Shown here piece after piece: positions 23,404 to 33,870 of a DNA stretch of 64,000 nucleotides. Position numbers and translations under genes: made by a program. How positions within the stretch are numbered: position 1 is the stretch's first letter; every line of letters begins with the position of its first letter. The notes below the pieces were generated by a model. That model had not been told where the DNA came from. It did no database searches and worked only from the letters and a program-made list of their open reading frames with translations. Source of the stretch: Solanum dulcamara (taxonomy: Eukaryota > Streptophyta > Magnoliopsida > Solanales > Solanaceae); contig NC_077239.1 in NCBI RefSeq assembly GCF_947179165.1, positions 30,642,134-30,706,133 on the forward strand, written 5' to 3'.

Positions 23404-23656
23404 TGAAGGACTAATGAAGTAGACCTAATATATAGTAATTTTTGAATGACGTGCATGGATGTATTATTTTTCTCTTTGCTTTGATGTCTTTTTAATGGAG
23501 GCCTATGTTAGAACTAACCTTATTCCTACTTGCCTGACTTAGGGGGTAATAAATGGGAAAAGTGATTCTACAACGGAGATTTGAGAGTATCAATCCCTAT
23601 TTAATAGCTTCACAAACACACACACACACACATTTATCTATCTATCTATCTATCTA

Positions 23657-23747
<91 letters not shown>

Positions 23748-24151
23748 TTTTTATCATATAAAATGATTTGGTTTATTCGATTTTTCATCTTTATTTTTCT
23801 AAATTCGAAACCAAACAAAAAAAACAAAAAAAAACAAACTTTTATTTCAAAACCAAACCAAAAAAACCAAAAAATCAATCCAAATTAAAATTCGGTTTAA
23901 TTTGATTTGATTTATCGGTTTAATACGAATAATGAACACCCGTATGAAGGACTAATGAAGTAGTCCTAATATATAGTAATTTTTGAATGATGTGCATGCA
24001 TGTATTGTTTTTCTCTTTGCTTTTATTTCTTTTTAATGAAGGCCTACGTTAGAACTAACGTTATTCCTACTTGCCTGGCTTAGGGGGTAACACATTGGAA
24101 AAGTGATTATACAACGGAGATTTGAGGCTAACAATCCTCATTTAATAGCTT
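23222..24151 (+). repeat. Tandem duplication spanning MITE end and Athila LTR
   Basis: Unit 1 (23222-23610) and unit 2 (23752-24151) match closely. Each contains the last 180 bases of the MITE (GAATAATGAACACCC), the target duplication TGAAGGAC and about 200 bases of Athila LTR up to TTAATAGCTT. The two are separated by a compound microsatellite. Because unit 2 also starts inside the MITE, the duplication happened after MITE insertion. Confidence 0.9.
23611..23742. repeat. Compound microsatellite (CA)n (TATC)n (TC)n (TA)n
   Basis: Four adjacent simple repeats in about 130 bases, lying exactly between the two duplication units. The TA part matches the shorter TATATATATATCATATAG that opens unit 1 at 23214, so part of the array derives from the unit start. 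The ORFs reading YIYIYI or RERERE here are not genes. Confidence 0.95.
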
Positions 24152-24619
24152 AACTTACCTAAGAATAGTTAATTTGGAATCAAAGGTAAGGGTTAGTAAA
24201 GCATACACCCATATACTAACCACATTGCTAGGGAAAATTCATCTATTTAGGTGACCAATCACTTAGATGATAATTAAATTACCGATCTTACATGTGACAC
24301 ACTAGACAAGAGTTACTAACATTTAATCTTACTAAGTTATGAATTCATGGAGATCACAAAACCCTACTTTTGTCTATTATTAATTCAAAATACGTGAAAT
24401 CATTACTTTACTAATTGTTACTTGTGAAGATTACAAACATTTCTCTTTCTACAAACCTCCCCCCCTTTTCGGAAATAATACGACTAAGACCACAAATAAT
24501 TGACCTCAGTCTGAATCATATTCCTCGTGAGATCGACCCTAACCTTGGTTAAATTCTATATTTGAACAACAACCACTTTATACTTCTTTTGAGAGGTATA
24601 ATTTGGGCATATCAAATTT

Positions 24620-24637
24620 TGGCGTCACTACTAAAAA
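24620..24637 (+). other. E3 primer binding site, degenerate
   Basis: TGGCGTCACTACTAAAAA follows the LTR end (ATATCA). It keeps the TGGCG start and spacing of the Athila primer site TGGCGCCGTTGCCGGGGA but is heavily mutated. Confidence 0.6.
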
Positions 24638-24753
24638 TACGACTCTTAGATTACATTAATTGTGTTATTTGACTATTAGTCATTATTTTCTAATTTACCT
24701 TTCTTTCTATTATTTTTGTTTTAGTATGTTGAGCATTTGTGTACACCAAATAT

Positions 24754-25860
24754 ATGGAGTCAAGGCAATCCCTTGATACTATCTGATTTGGAAATTCAAA
24801 GAACTATAAGATAAATGGCCAACAATGATGGTCATGAAATAGAGAGAGAAGAATTGCATATCAAGAAGAGGCAGCTCAGATGACTGAACAACAACACTGA
24901 GTTGCAGTTGCTGCTGCAGCCCAAGTAAGGAAAGATGAAATAGCTCGCCAAAATGCTTCGAATAATCAGCCAGGAGGAGAGCACAACATTCACCTAATCA
25001 TGTTCCCCAATTAGGCATTTGGGATGAGTATGATGTTGATAAAGATGATGATGGGTCTACTGGTGAGATTGTGTTGCCTCCATTACTTGTCGGAGCAAAG
25101 TTTGATATCACTAGCTGCATGATTCAGATGCTGAACATGAGAAAATTGTCCGTGTGCAAAGAAACTGATGATGCCCATATGTACTTGACAAATTTTATGA
25201 GTGTTTGCAAGAGTAACTGCAACAGACCTAAAGTGAGCCCGGAAGCTATGGCACTATAGTTATTCCCACTATCATTGAAAGGAGAAGCAAATCTATGGTT
25301 GGATGAACTCTCAAATAATTCAATCACCATATGAAGAGAATTGTGAGAGGCGTTCCTAGAGAGGATCCATCAAAGAAGTTGTTACTGAAAGATGAAGTAT
25401 ATAACTTCAGGTAGCGGTTCACAAAAAAATTGTAAAAGTGTGAAACCATATGATGCCAGACTATTCACTCCTAGAAATCTTCTACAGAGCATTAGATTCT
25501 AATGTAAAAATAATGGAAGACACTATCACGGGAGGAGCATTCATGAAAAATACTTTTGAGGAAGCCACTAAGACACTCAAAAGAGTTACGAAAACTAATA
25601 GAGCTTGGCATACAAGGGCAATAGAGGCTTCTAGGTGTACTTATATGGCAGGATCAACTGTGGATTAGATGCGAATGAACGAAGAGTTAAGCCAAGAAGT
25701 ACCCCAAATAAGAGCTGAAGTCAGCATTTTTGTAATTAGATTAGGAGAGCCATAATAGAAAATGTTAAAAAAGTAAGCTCATAGGGTAGAGCATCGATAT
25801 ATGAAGAGTACAAATATGATAAGGACGGAAACTATGTGAATGATCAGGTGGCGAGTTTTC
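24754..25860 (+). pseudogene. E3 gag (Athila type), broken
   Basis: Matches to the E2 gag are clear: SDLEIQRTIR near the start, FDITSCMIQMLNMRKLSV, DDAHMYLTNFMSVCKS, LFPLSLKGEANLWLDEL, then SLLEIFYRALDSNVKIMED and GAFMKNTFEEATKTLKR. The stretches at 25071-25259 and 25450-25668 are the only open parts; stops and frame changes separate them. The frame at the presumed start is unclear. The product would have been the particle protein. Confidence 0.82.
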
Positions 25861-26189
25861 GGACCAACACCCAAGGATCTACTCAAGTTAATTGGGGCCA
25901 GATCAAGGAAATCAAGGTCTAGACTTCAACTGAAATAACAACTTAAATAGAGATAATAACTTCAATCGATATGGGTACAATGATCGAAGCACGGCCAGGA
26001 GAGAGATGGTAAGTAATTGATGTGACATAATTATAAAAATGAGAGAAGTGGTGCGTACATTCTATCATCAAATTGCGATAGAGGATAAAATTTCTCAAGG
26101 CTCAAAGACATGATAGAGAAAGTGTTAAAGAAAGTTGAAAATTTGATGAAAATACCAAGGAGATATGTGGTGACATATTGGGTATAAGT

Positions 26190-26860
26190 CAGAAATATCA
26201 AAGCATTGGAGAAGATGCCTGGTTATGAAAAGTTCATGAAAGATCTATTGACTAAAATGAGAATTAGGAGTTTTGAACCTGCAGATATTTTGCATCATTG
26301 CATGCAATAGCCACCCGTTCTCTTGAGCAGAAAAAGGAGGAACCTGGAGTTTTCACTATCCCATGACTATTGGAGCCTTTAACTTTACCAAGGATATGAT
26401 GCCACTAGCAGTGTTTCGATAGTTGGGCTTGGGAGCCTCAAAATCGATGATAATGTGACTACTTATGGCAAATTATACGGTAAAAGGCCTGTGGATATTA
26501 TGTATTATATTCTGGTAAGGCTAGAAACATTCATATTCCCAGCAGACTTTTTTATTCTTGACTGTGATGTTGACTTGGAGGTCCCTATTTTTGAAAGACA
26601 ATTCCAAGCCACTGGGCAGCTGAAGTTTAGATTGAATAATAAAGAGGTGATTTTCAATGTCTTCCAGTCAATGAAGCACTCTAGTTATATGTGAGTAGTT
26701 TCCATGATCGATATTTCTGATGAGGTTCAACTAGAGGTACCTATGGAAGAGAGATTGGGTGTTGAAGCATTAGCGGTAATGATCATAAATTTTTATGGGG
26801 AGGACATTTCTGAGTATGAGGAGGTGGTTGGTGCACTTTCTATCATGGGAACCTACTTTA
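26190..26860 (+). pseudogene. E3 pol: protease region, broken and partly deleted
   Basis: EKMPGYEKFMKDLLTK marks the segment before protease, and [20 protein letters not shown] and [19 protein letters not shown] (26455-26694) the segment after the active site. The DLGASIN loop itself is not readable: around 26380-26450 the sequence runs [10 protein letters not shown] straight into GLGASKS, so a small internal deletion probably removed the catalytic part. Stops are frequent. Confidence 0.75.
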
Positions 26861-26929
26861 TGCACCAAAGAATCTTGACTTAGATTTGAACAATAGGAAA
26901 ACACCATCTGCTAGACCATTCATTGAGCA

Positions 26930-27240
26930 GCCTCTAGTCGTAGAGCTTAAATCTCTCCCTCTCACCTGCAGTATATTTTCTTGGGTCCTAATAATACTTT
27001 ATTGGTTATCATAGTTGTTGATCTAAGTGAAATGCAAGTGGAGGACTTGACATCTGTATTGAGGTGGTTCAAAAGGGCTATTGGATGGTCCATTGCTGAT
27101 ATTATAGGTATTCCAACTAGTATATTCTCTCACAAGATCCAACTTATGCCATACTGCAAGCCCAATATTGAACACCAAAAATACAGAATCCCCCTATACA
27201 AGAGGTTGTCAAGAACAAAATCATCAAATGGTTCGATGGC
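26930..27240 (+). pseudogene. E3 pol: start of RT region, truncated
   Basis: The open stretch from 26981 gives GPNNTLLVIIVVDLSEMQVE and GWSIADIIGIPTSIFSHKIQ, which match the E2 linker before RT. A frame change follows, with VQEVVKNKIIKWFD ending at 27240. In E2 this peptide continues toward the first RT motif. The break coincides with the start of an LTR terminus (TGCCACGCCCC), indicating interruption by another element. Confidence 0.82.
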
Positions 27241-27342
27241 TGCCACGCCCCAAACTAAGAAAGGCAGGATAGGCACCCAGTGCCTCACTTGACCTGAGCA
27301 AACTAGCTGAAACATAATGAAAAAGGAAATAAAATGAGAGCA
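27241..27342 (-). mobile_element. Foreign LTR-end fragment at the A/E3 junction
   Basis: About 100 bases starting TGCCACGCCCCAAACTAAG. On the minus strand this ends GGGGCGTGGCA, the form of a plant LTR 3' end. It does not match the U5 end of the other family A LTRs (which read GGTCGTAATA or GGTCATGACC), and similarity to them starts only near 27343. It may be a swapped or different LTR terminus. Position 27236-27240 (ATGGC) would be one side of a target duplication; I found no partner. Confidence 0.5.
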
Positions 27343-27540
27343 TACTCGATTAATGTCATAAAATGAGAGCATCCTCAATTCCTCGAATCAATATAATAAA
27401 ATGAGTGCATCATTGATGCCTCGAATCAGTATAATAAGATAAGTGCATCCTCGATGCCTCGAATCATGTGTAATAAAATAAGCGCATCCTCGATGCCTCG
27501 AATCATGTGTAATAAAATGAGCGCATCCTCGATGCCTCCA
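27343..27540. repeat. 39-base tandem subrepeat in family A LTR, about 5 units
   Basis: Units of the type TAATAAAATGAGCGCATCCT followed by CGATGCCTCGAATCATGTG, about 38-40 bases each. The same array occurs in the 5' LTR (37497-37660) and, reversed, in the plus copy (about 46755-46865) with different unit numbers. Spacing and content do not fit CRISPR; there are no distinct spacers. Confidence 0.9.
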
Positions 27541-29837
27541 GTCTACTGAAAATAGTAGTAATAAAGGTAGTATGATCCCTATTCAAAATCAGTATAAAAT
27601 AGTTTGGGTTATAACCCATCTTTCTCAAATCAATTCCAAGAACAAATGCATGCATTGAGTCAACTACATCCATGAGAAAACAATGATCCAATGCAATGCA
27701 TCCCATCACCATCAGCTAAATAACTTGCACAATCACATACAATAAAGACACCACCAGCACCTTACCCTCTAGACCATGCAACTAGGGGTCACCAATACAA
27801 CCGACCTCTAATCAAGGCCTAAAGCTCAAATCTACTCATCTAACTCAATCACACGACCCAAAAGGGAACTCAACCCGAACTACATAATAAAGTGGAGGAA
27901 AATGAGAAAATAGGTGCTCAACTAGTCAATCAATACCTCCAGATCCATCTGGAAAATATCACCTCGAAATTCATAACCATAGATAGCCCCGCCAAACGGC
28001 AATAGGAAAGCATAGGAGATTCTAGCCCTAAATCTAGAAAATGGGATCCAACAACAATTCACAAGCCTAACCGGGTGGAAATATCTACACCAAGGCTTCA
28101 AGATAGGTTTTATACTAGTGAAGGACACTAAATCTCATAACTTCCGGCTAACAATGGCTATATCAACTAAGTTTCATCCTGAAATCAATCCTAAGTCGCA
28201 ACTCTGCCAATCATCATAAACACCAAACAAACCACCTAAAATGGGCTAACCAAGGCCAAACTAAGGCATAATCATTAATCTTACCAACTAGACTGGGAGT
28301 CTCATAAAGGCAACCTTGCCTAAGGCTCATATCGGGACGAGGAAGGAAGAAACTGGAATTGAGCCTAACCTGTCACATAAAATCCAAACTACAAGCTATT
28401 TATACTAAACAATACCTTATGAAGCTTAATCAAAAGAAAGGAGATCGATCCTACCTCAAAGCCGAACACATACACTTAAAGTCCACTTTTTGATAGATTT
28501 TTTCTCCAAAGACAACTACAAATGCCTCCACGCTATCAAAATGTCGATCACCTCATCAAAGCAAAAGTTTTGACACTAAAAATGTATTTTTCATAGACAG
28601 ACCCACAATTAGGTCTAAAATAGGATTATGGGAGCCATAATGGGAATCCTGAAAACCACTCTATGAAAAAAATATTCTAAACACATTATTGAGCTCGTAC
28701 CCCAAAATAGGGCACAACGCGATGCTCAAAATGACCTAAATCAACACAATATTTAAAAAATCATTAAATCCCTAAACTAAGCTTTGGAAGCTCCTTTGGA
28801 CAAGAAATTACCTCAAAAAGATGATCTTCATGCTTCTCCGAACCTACCAACACATACCCATGATCAATCGGAACCCAATGGACTTGGAATTGCTCAATTT
28901 GGACCTCTATAGCTCCCAAAATCAAAGAAACAAAAATGGGGTACGGGCTATTCGCAATTGTGTTTTAACTTAAAGACCAGACGACTTTGGCCTTTGCAAT
29001 GGCAGAGATGGGTCACGATCTTGACACCTAGATTAAATGACCATCATAATAGAAGGAGGCTCTTCGTGAATGCAAAGGGTAATCAGACCTGACCATTATA
29101 ATTGTGAACAAGACCTTGCGATTGCATAGGTCTAGATGGATGGTCTTGGCGAACGCGACCACCAGGGCTGGCAATCGTGAAAGGAAATGATTCTTGCACT
29201 AGCTCAACCTTGAGCTTTGAACAAACTCCGATGTGGTGCTCAGGATTCATCCAGAATCTTGTGCACGCTAGAGAATTGTACTACCTCACAAAATTTGATC
29301 TTTCAAACTCAATGGTATGTGGGTCCCATACCCAAGTATAAATTTTGTCATTTCCACAAGATGGTTCAAAATGAGACCGGAAGCCTAAGGACACAAATGA
29401 AAGGTCATTCGAGACCACACTCGACATTTCAGAGCTAAATGTGCTAACAAAATTTCAATCCAAGTGCTTTTACCAAGAATGATGACCAAGGTCAACCTTA
29501 GGCCAAATTTCAAAGTCTAAAGCGCCAAATGGCCTCAAACTCGAATGGATTGTCTAGATACTTGCTGACCATGCTACTAACCTTATTTGGATATTCCAAA
29601 GCTGATGAAACCATCAAAATTCCATTCTGAGGTTGTCTTCCTAGAGTTTTGATAGAAGTCAATTGTTCAAACTTCAAGAGATCCAAAATAGGGAAATGGA
29701 CATAAAATCCAAACGAACGACCAAAGAACCGAACTGTCAATGGCAGCTAGTCATAAATGGTTTGGGGATGCTACAGGAAGCTCTAAATGCTAAAAAGATC
29801 AAAAAGGACAAAACTGATCTGGATGGTCATTTCAACA
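27343..29837 (-). mobile_element. Family A 3' LTR (minus orientation), lacking its U5 end
   Basis: It matches 37497-40002 over its length and, in reverse complement, 44449-46870. On the minus strand it starts TGTTGAAATGACC at 29837, right after the internal end that matches 43897-44448 of the plus copy. Relative to the other copies, about 900 bases of the R-U5 end are absent. It carries a five-unit array of a 39-base repeat at 27343-27540. No coding region; the ORFs inside are accidental. Confidence 0.8.
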
Positions 29838-32800
29838 TCCACTACTACAATAACTTTCAGCCTTAAAAGTCAAAAGATAAAAAGAAACCCAAGGGCATGA
29901 AAAGATTAGGAAGCTAGGCCCGTAAGCTATGGATGACCTACAAGTACCTTCTCAGGTCGGACAACGCCAACCCAGAACTCAAGCAAAGAGAAAACTCTCA
30001 AAGTCACTTTGCTCCATCATAACTTAACCCAATTTCTAATTTCTCTCTTTTGATACTAACTTCAACTTAACAAAAACAAACTCAATTGAGTGCAACAAAG
30101 AAACTTGAGATAAACCAAAACCAAAAAGATTTCTCAGAATTAGGTGACTATAGACAAAAAAGATTCTAAATAACTCCCAAGTTGTATCCTTTGCTGTATA
30201 CTCCTAACTCAAGACTCTTTAGTCATCATGGGTATCCTACCCATCTTAAACCACAATAATAGCTCCCAACACCATCTGAACATTGCCCACATAACCACGA
30301 AGGAATTGCAAGCACCACTTGAACATTGAAAAGTGGCAAAAATTCAAAATAAGCAACTTAGCCTAGGGCACAAACCCATTGTTCCAACCCAATTACACCC
30401 AAAACCAAAAAATTGAACCTGAAATCTATCTTTCATAACTTAGAAGGCAACTCCAAAGGAAAACCAAACCCTTGAGACTCCAATGTCGCTTTGCTGCCAA
30501 CAGAACTTCAAAAAAATTAAACCAATAGCATATTAAACCTGCCAAAAATAACCTAATAGAACCAAACTATTTTAGAAAAAACCACAAGTTGACCCGCCAG
30601 TGCAAGTCTGAGCTAACCACTTAAACTTTAGAAAAGCTAAATCCGCAGTTAGCAAGCAAACATATAAACCCTTTTTTTGAGAGTGACCACAAAGTTGAAC
30701 CACTACAAGGAACACTGCCAGCTAACCGCAGTGACACCAGTGAACCTCACACCCTTAGTTAGAAACCAAGAGATGATCCCACAAATTACTTTGACTCCAT
30801 CCTGAGATTGAGCTTTCTAAGAGAAATTATATTTGCCTATGGAAGACAAAGCTTGAACTAATCAAAGCAGACCACCGCAGAAGACCTAATTCAACAATCT
30901 GACTCTCTGAACTATCGACACACCAGTTGTAGTTTACCCGTAGTAACAAGGCACAACACGAAATCACCTAGATTAAAGGAGGTCCTGGTTGTAAGGTAAG
31001 ACAAGCTTGTGACTGAAATTTCTGAGACATATTAACCAACTACATAAAAGTCCATAAGTCACAAAAGCACACCAAGACAATTCTGATAAATCAAGACTTA
31101 TCACTATGAATGTTCTTGCTCCACAATCATCCCTTCTTGCTAACTTTTGGTCGATCACAACTATATTACTCTATCTCTTCTTGAATCCTAATAAACCCTT
31201 TTTACATAGCACTTTAATCTAAAACATCGCCATTTGACACCGCATCACATAACCAGCTGACCCAATAACTTCACCATCAAACTTACCATGAAGAGACAAC
31301 CAAGCCAAATCTGAAGGACCAACCTTAACTTTTCCATCTTAGAAACTAAGAATATAAAATCCAAACAAGAAATAATCAACAAATGAAATCTACAGTAGAC
31401 CACAAGAGCCACAACTACTGATACACCTTTCTCTCAGCATCAACCTCACATCAGCTAAGCACACTATGGAGGGGAAACTAAGAAGGGGAAAGAATCAATC
31501 CAAGAAAACTCTAGAATGGATAAACATGAATCCTCTAGAGCAATCAACTAAGCTCAACATCTACAAGTTATAAATCTACCACTACTACCACAACACAGTA
31601 AAACCAATATGATACACTACTAAAAGAAATCACCTAGGAAACATAAACACATACACATAGTTTCAAGTAAAGTTGTCATAGCAAATAATAGGCAAGTAAT
31701 TAGGCTAAGTAAGAACACCCATCTAAGTCCATGTAAAGTAACTACCAGATTCACAAGATGGATCTAACAAGTCAATTAATCACCAATGGGTACGAAGACC
31801 CCAACACTTAAGCACTATAAGCAAGAAAAGTCCTAGAAACAAAATTTACACAATTCCGATCGATACCTAGAGCCTCGTCCTCTATCTAACTTGTAGAAGC
31901 ATGGGATGGAATGCGCCTGGCCTTGAATTGAAACCAAAAACCACAACACTAGGGGTACCACCTCTAGTAACTGTCCCTGAGCCCTACAAACATGATCCTA
32001 TCGAGCCTGTCACCTGTAATGTGTGACAGTAGGTATCTCCCTAGCCGGATGCCCAAACTCACTAGCTATAGCACTTTCCAGCAAATGCAACCCACTGAGA
32101 TGAACCAACTCCATTAGTATGAGCCCCAAAATATGAATTCCCAGATAGCAAACCCTAAGAAGTTTATCATGAATGGTATCCACCATGGGTGCCATAACAT
32201 GTCACAAGACCGCCTGGAACTTGAGGTGCTCTGGCCATAGGTCCAACTAGATTGAAGCTGACCCTCACTAGGATGATGCCTACCTTAGAGCAGGGTGTTA
32301 CCTCTACTACGCTGAAGGCGAGATCTCCTATCTCCATCTCTATAAGTCTCTACACATGTATGCTCCATAAACCTCACATAACCGACCACTTAGGGAAAAT
32401 TAGACCCCATTGCTATCAAGTGCGGTGATGCTAGGCGAAGCGGCAAAATCAATCCATCAGTAAACCTTTGAATTAACTCTCACTCGGTAGGAAACAAGGG
32501 GAGTCTACCCGGCCCACTCCAGAAACTCAATCATATACTTAAAAATCGGCAAAGAGCCTTATTGAGGACCAACAGATCCAACTCTAAGATGGAAATGGCT
32601 CGATGTACCCAAAACTACTCCTGTCTCTGGTGTATGCCCATCGAGACACTAAATCTCTAATGCTGGGTCCAAATGAGCCGAGGTGGTCACAGATACTATC
32701 AAAGCCTGGGTAGTAGGTGCTGATGCTCCAGCCACGCCCATCAAAAAGCTCATCCTTTCCATCTAAGGAGGAATGAATTCTAAGAAAGTATTTAGAGGTT

Positions 32801-32953
32801 GACCAAAGTAATTTAACACGATAAGGAATCAAGAATGGAGTTTCCCTAAAAATGCCTTATAGCCTCTCGAAGATAAGATACGAATGTCTGTGCACTGATC
32901 TACAGGACTCTACTAGGCAGTTACTCTTATATCAATGATATCGGCGAACCTAA
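29838..32953 (-). pseudogene. Family A internal region, coding parts mostly lost
   Basis: Minus-strand reading starts after the primer site with a leader like that of element D (CTAGTAGAGTCCTG, then ACATTCGTATCTTATCTTCG). Possible gag remnants lie at 32000-32830 (for example EMERMSFLMG and IFKYMIEFLEW), with many stops; this is a weak call. From 30400 to 32000 I recognise nothing. The last 560 bases (29838-30400) match the internal 3' end of the plus-strand A2 copy, including the pre-LTR phrase TTTGACTTTTAAGG. RT, RNase H and integrase are absent. Confidence 0.55.
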
Positions 32954-32965
32954 GCTCTGATACCA
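32954..32965 (-). other. Family A primer binding site (tRNA-iMet)
   Basis: The minus strand reads TGGTATCAGAGC, an exact match to the plant chromovirus primer site complementary to initiator tRNA-Met. It follows the LTR end (GGTCGTAATA) by three bases. This fixes both the orientation and the inner border of the 5' LTR. Confidence 0.92.
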
Positions 32966-33865
32966 CTCTATTACGACCTGATTTCTCAAATCATGGTGGC
33001 ATCTACTATTAACCCACTAGTAGGTAAACCTAACCCCATAGTCCAAAAATATAGGCAACAAACCATCACAAGTGGAAAAGAAAGAAACAAATAATAATAT
33101 TAATAATAACAATAATAAAAAGAAAACAAAGTGAGAAAAATATAAAAAATAACCCCCAAGACCTGGTATCAGTCGGTAGTTGAGCTACTAAACTAATATA
33201 ATGGAATACAATGCTTATAAAAATATAATAATAATAATGGTAATATAGACTATCTCTAAATACAAAATAAGACTAGTCCAACCAAAATAGGGGGAGTTAG
33301 GCAACTTTAAATGCCAAGAGCTCATCCAAATCTTCAAGCTGCTCCGCGCGATATCCAATCAGTAGTGAAAACCCGTAGTATGAGTTCCAAAGATAAACCA
33401 AGTATAAAGAATATGTAAGAAAGGAGTATATATATCACAAATAACTAACAAGAATATTATGGAAGCCTGCCATAGGAAACATCTGATATAAGAAAGAGAG
33501 AAGATAGGAGACAAACAAGGAAACCGAAGACATACCTCGTGGCGCCAACCAAGGACCTAAAAATGACAACCCACTATGAAAGAGGACAACTAAGTGACAG
33601 CCTACTAATAAAAATAAACACAGATATCACATAAAGTCCCCAAAGGACCGTATCACTAAATTACTACACAAAAGATAGATAAATAGGAACAAGGGCAGTA
33701 ACTATCTTCAAACAAGAGACCACCCTTTATACCGCCACAAGTTCGCAAATAGTAAGATAATACCTCCAAGACCCTGTGTGCTCATACCAAGATATATACA
33801 CCTACTTCCAGTCTCGTCAAGGAAGTAGAACCCATGCGCCACTATCTGATCGCCATGGGGGGCTC

Positions 33866-33870
33866 GGAAA
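33866..33870. repeat. Target site duplication GGAAA, left copy
   Basis: Five bases GGAAA immediately before the TGTCACGACC that opens the solo LTR. The same five bases follow its end at 37430-37434. Five base pairs is the normal duplication length for Ty3/gypsy integrases. Confidence 0.92.

Larger units (their letters stand above)
22098..24614 (+). mobile_element. E3 5' LTR, enlarged by a MITE and a duplication
   Basis: The start (TTATGTGTCATAGATTTACA) aligns with the E2 LTR start, and the U5 end has the conserved block GATCGACCCTAACCTTGG at 24532-24549. It contains CGTAG/CTACG quasi-palindromes at about 22270-22660. The LTR is 2.5 kb because it holds a 638-base MITE, its 8-base target copy and a later duplication of about 530 bases; without these it would be about 1.35 kb. 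Confidence 0.8.
22098..27240 (+). mobile_element. E3: second Athila-lineage element, 5' part only
   Basis: An LTR, a degenerate primer site, gag, protease and the start of the RT region are in the same order and wording as E2, but more decayed. The copy ends abruptly at 27240 (reading NKIIKWFD), where family A-related LTR sequence begins. The corresponding E2 peptide continues into RT. The remainder of E3 is not found further right in this window. Confidence 0.85.

Noticed and set aside
23553..23888. ORFs with SLSLSL, YIYIYI and RERERE runs
   Set aside because: Translation of the compound microsatellite and adjoining MITE sequence; not coding.
27343..27540. Regularly spaced repeats resembling a CRISPR array
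   Set aside because: The units are continuous tandem repeats without unique spacers, they recur within three LTRs, and the window is plant nuclear DNA.
32954..32965. tRNA-like sequence TGGTATCAGAGC and similar sites at 50840, 53401 and 61018
   Set aside because: These are primer binding sites complementary to a tRNA 3' end; no cloverleaf surrounds them, so they are not tRNA genes.
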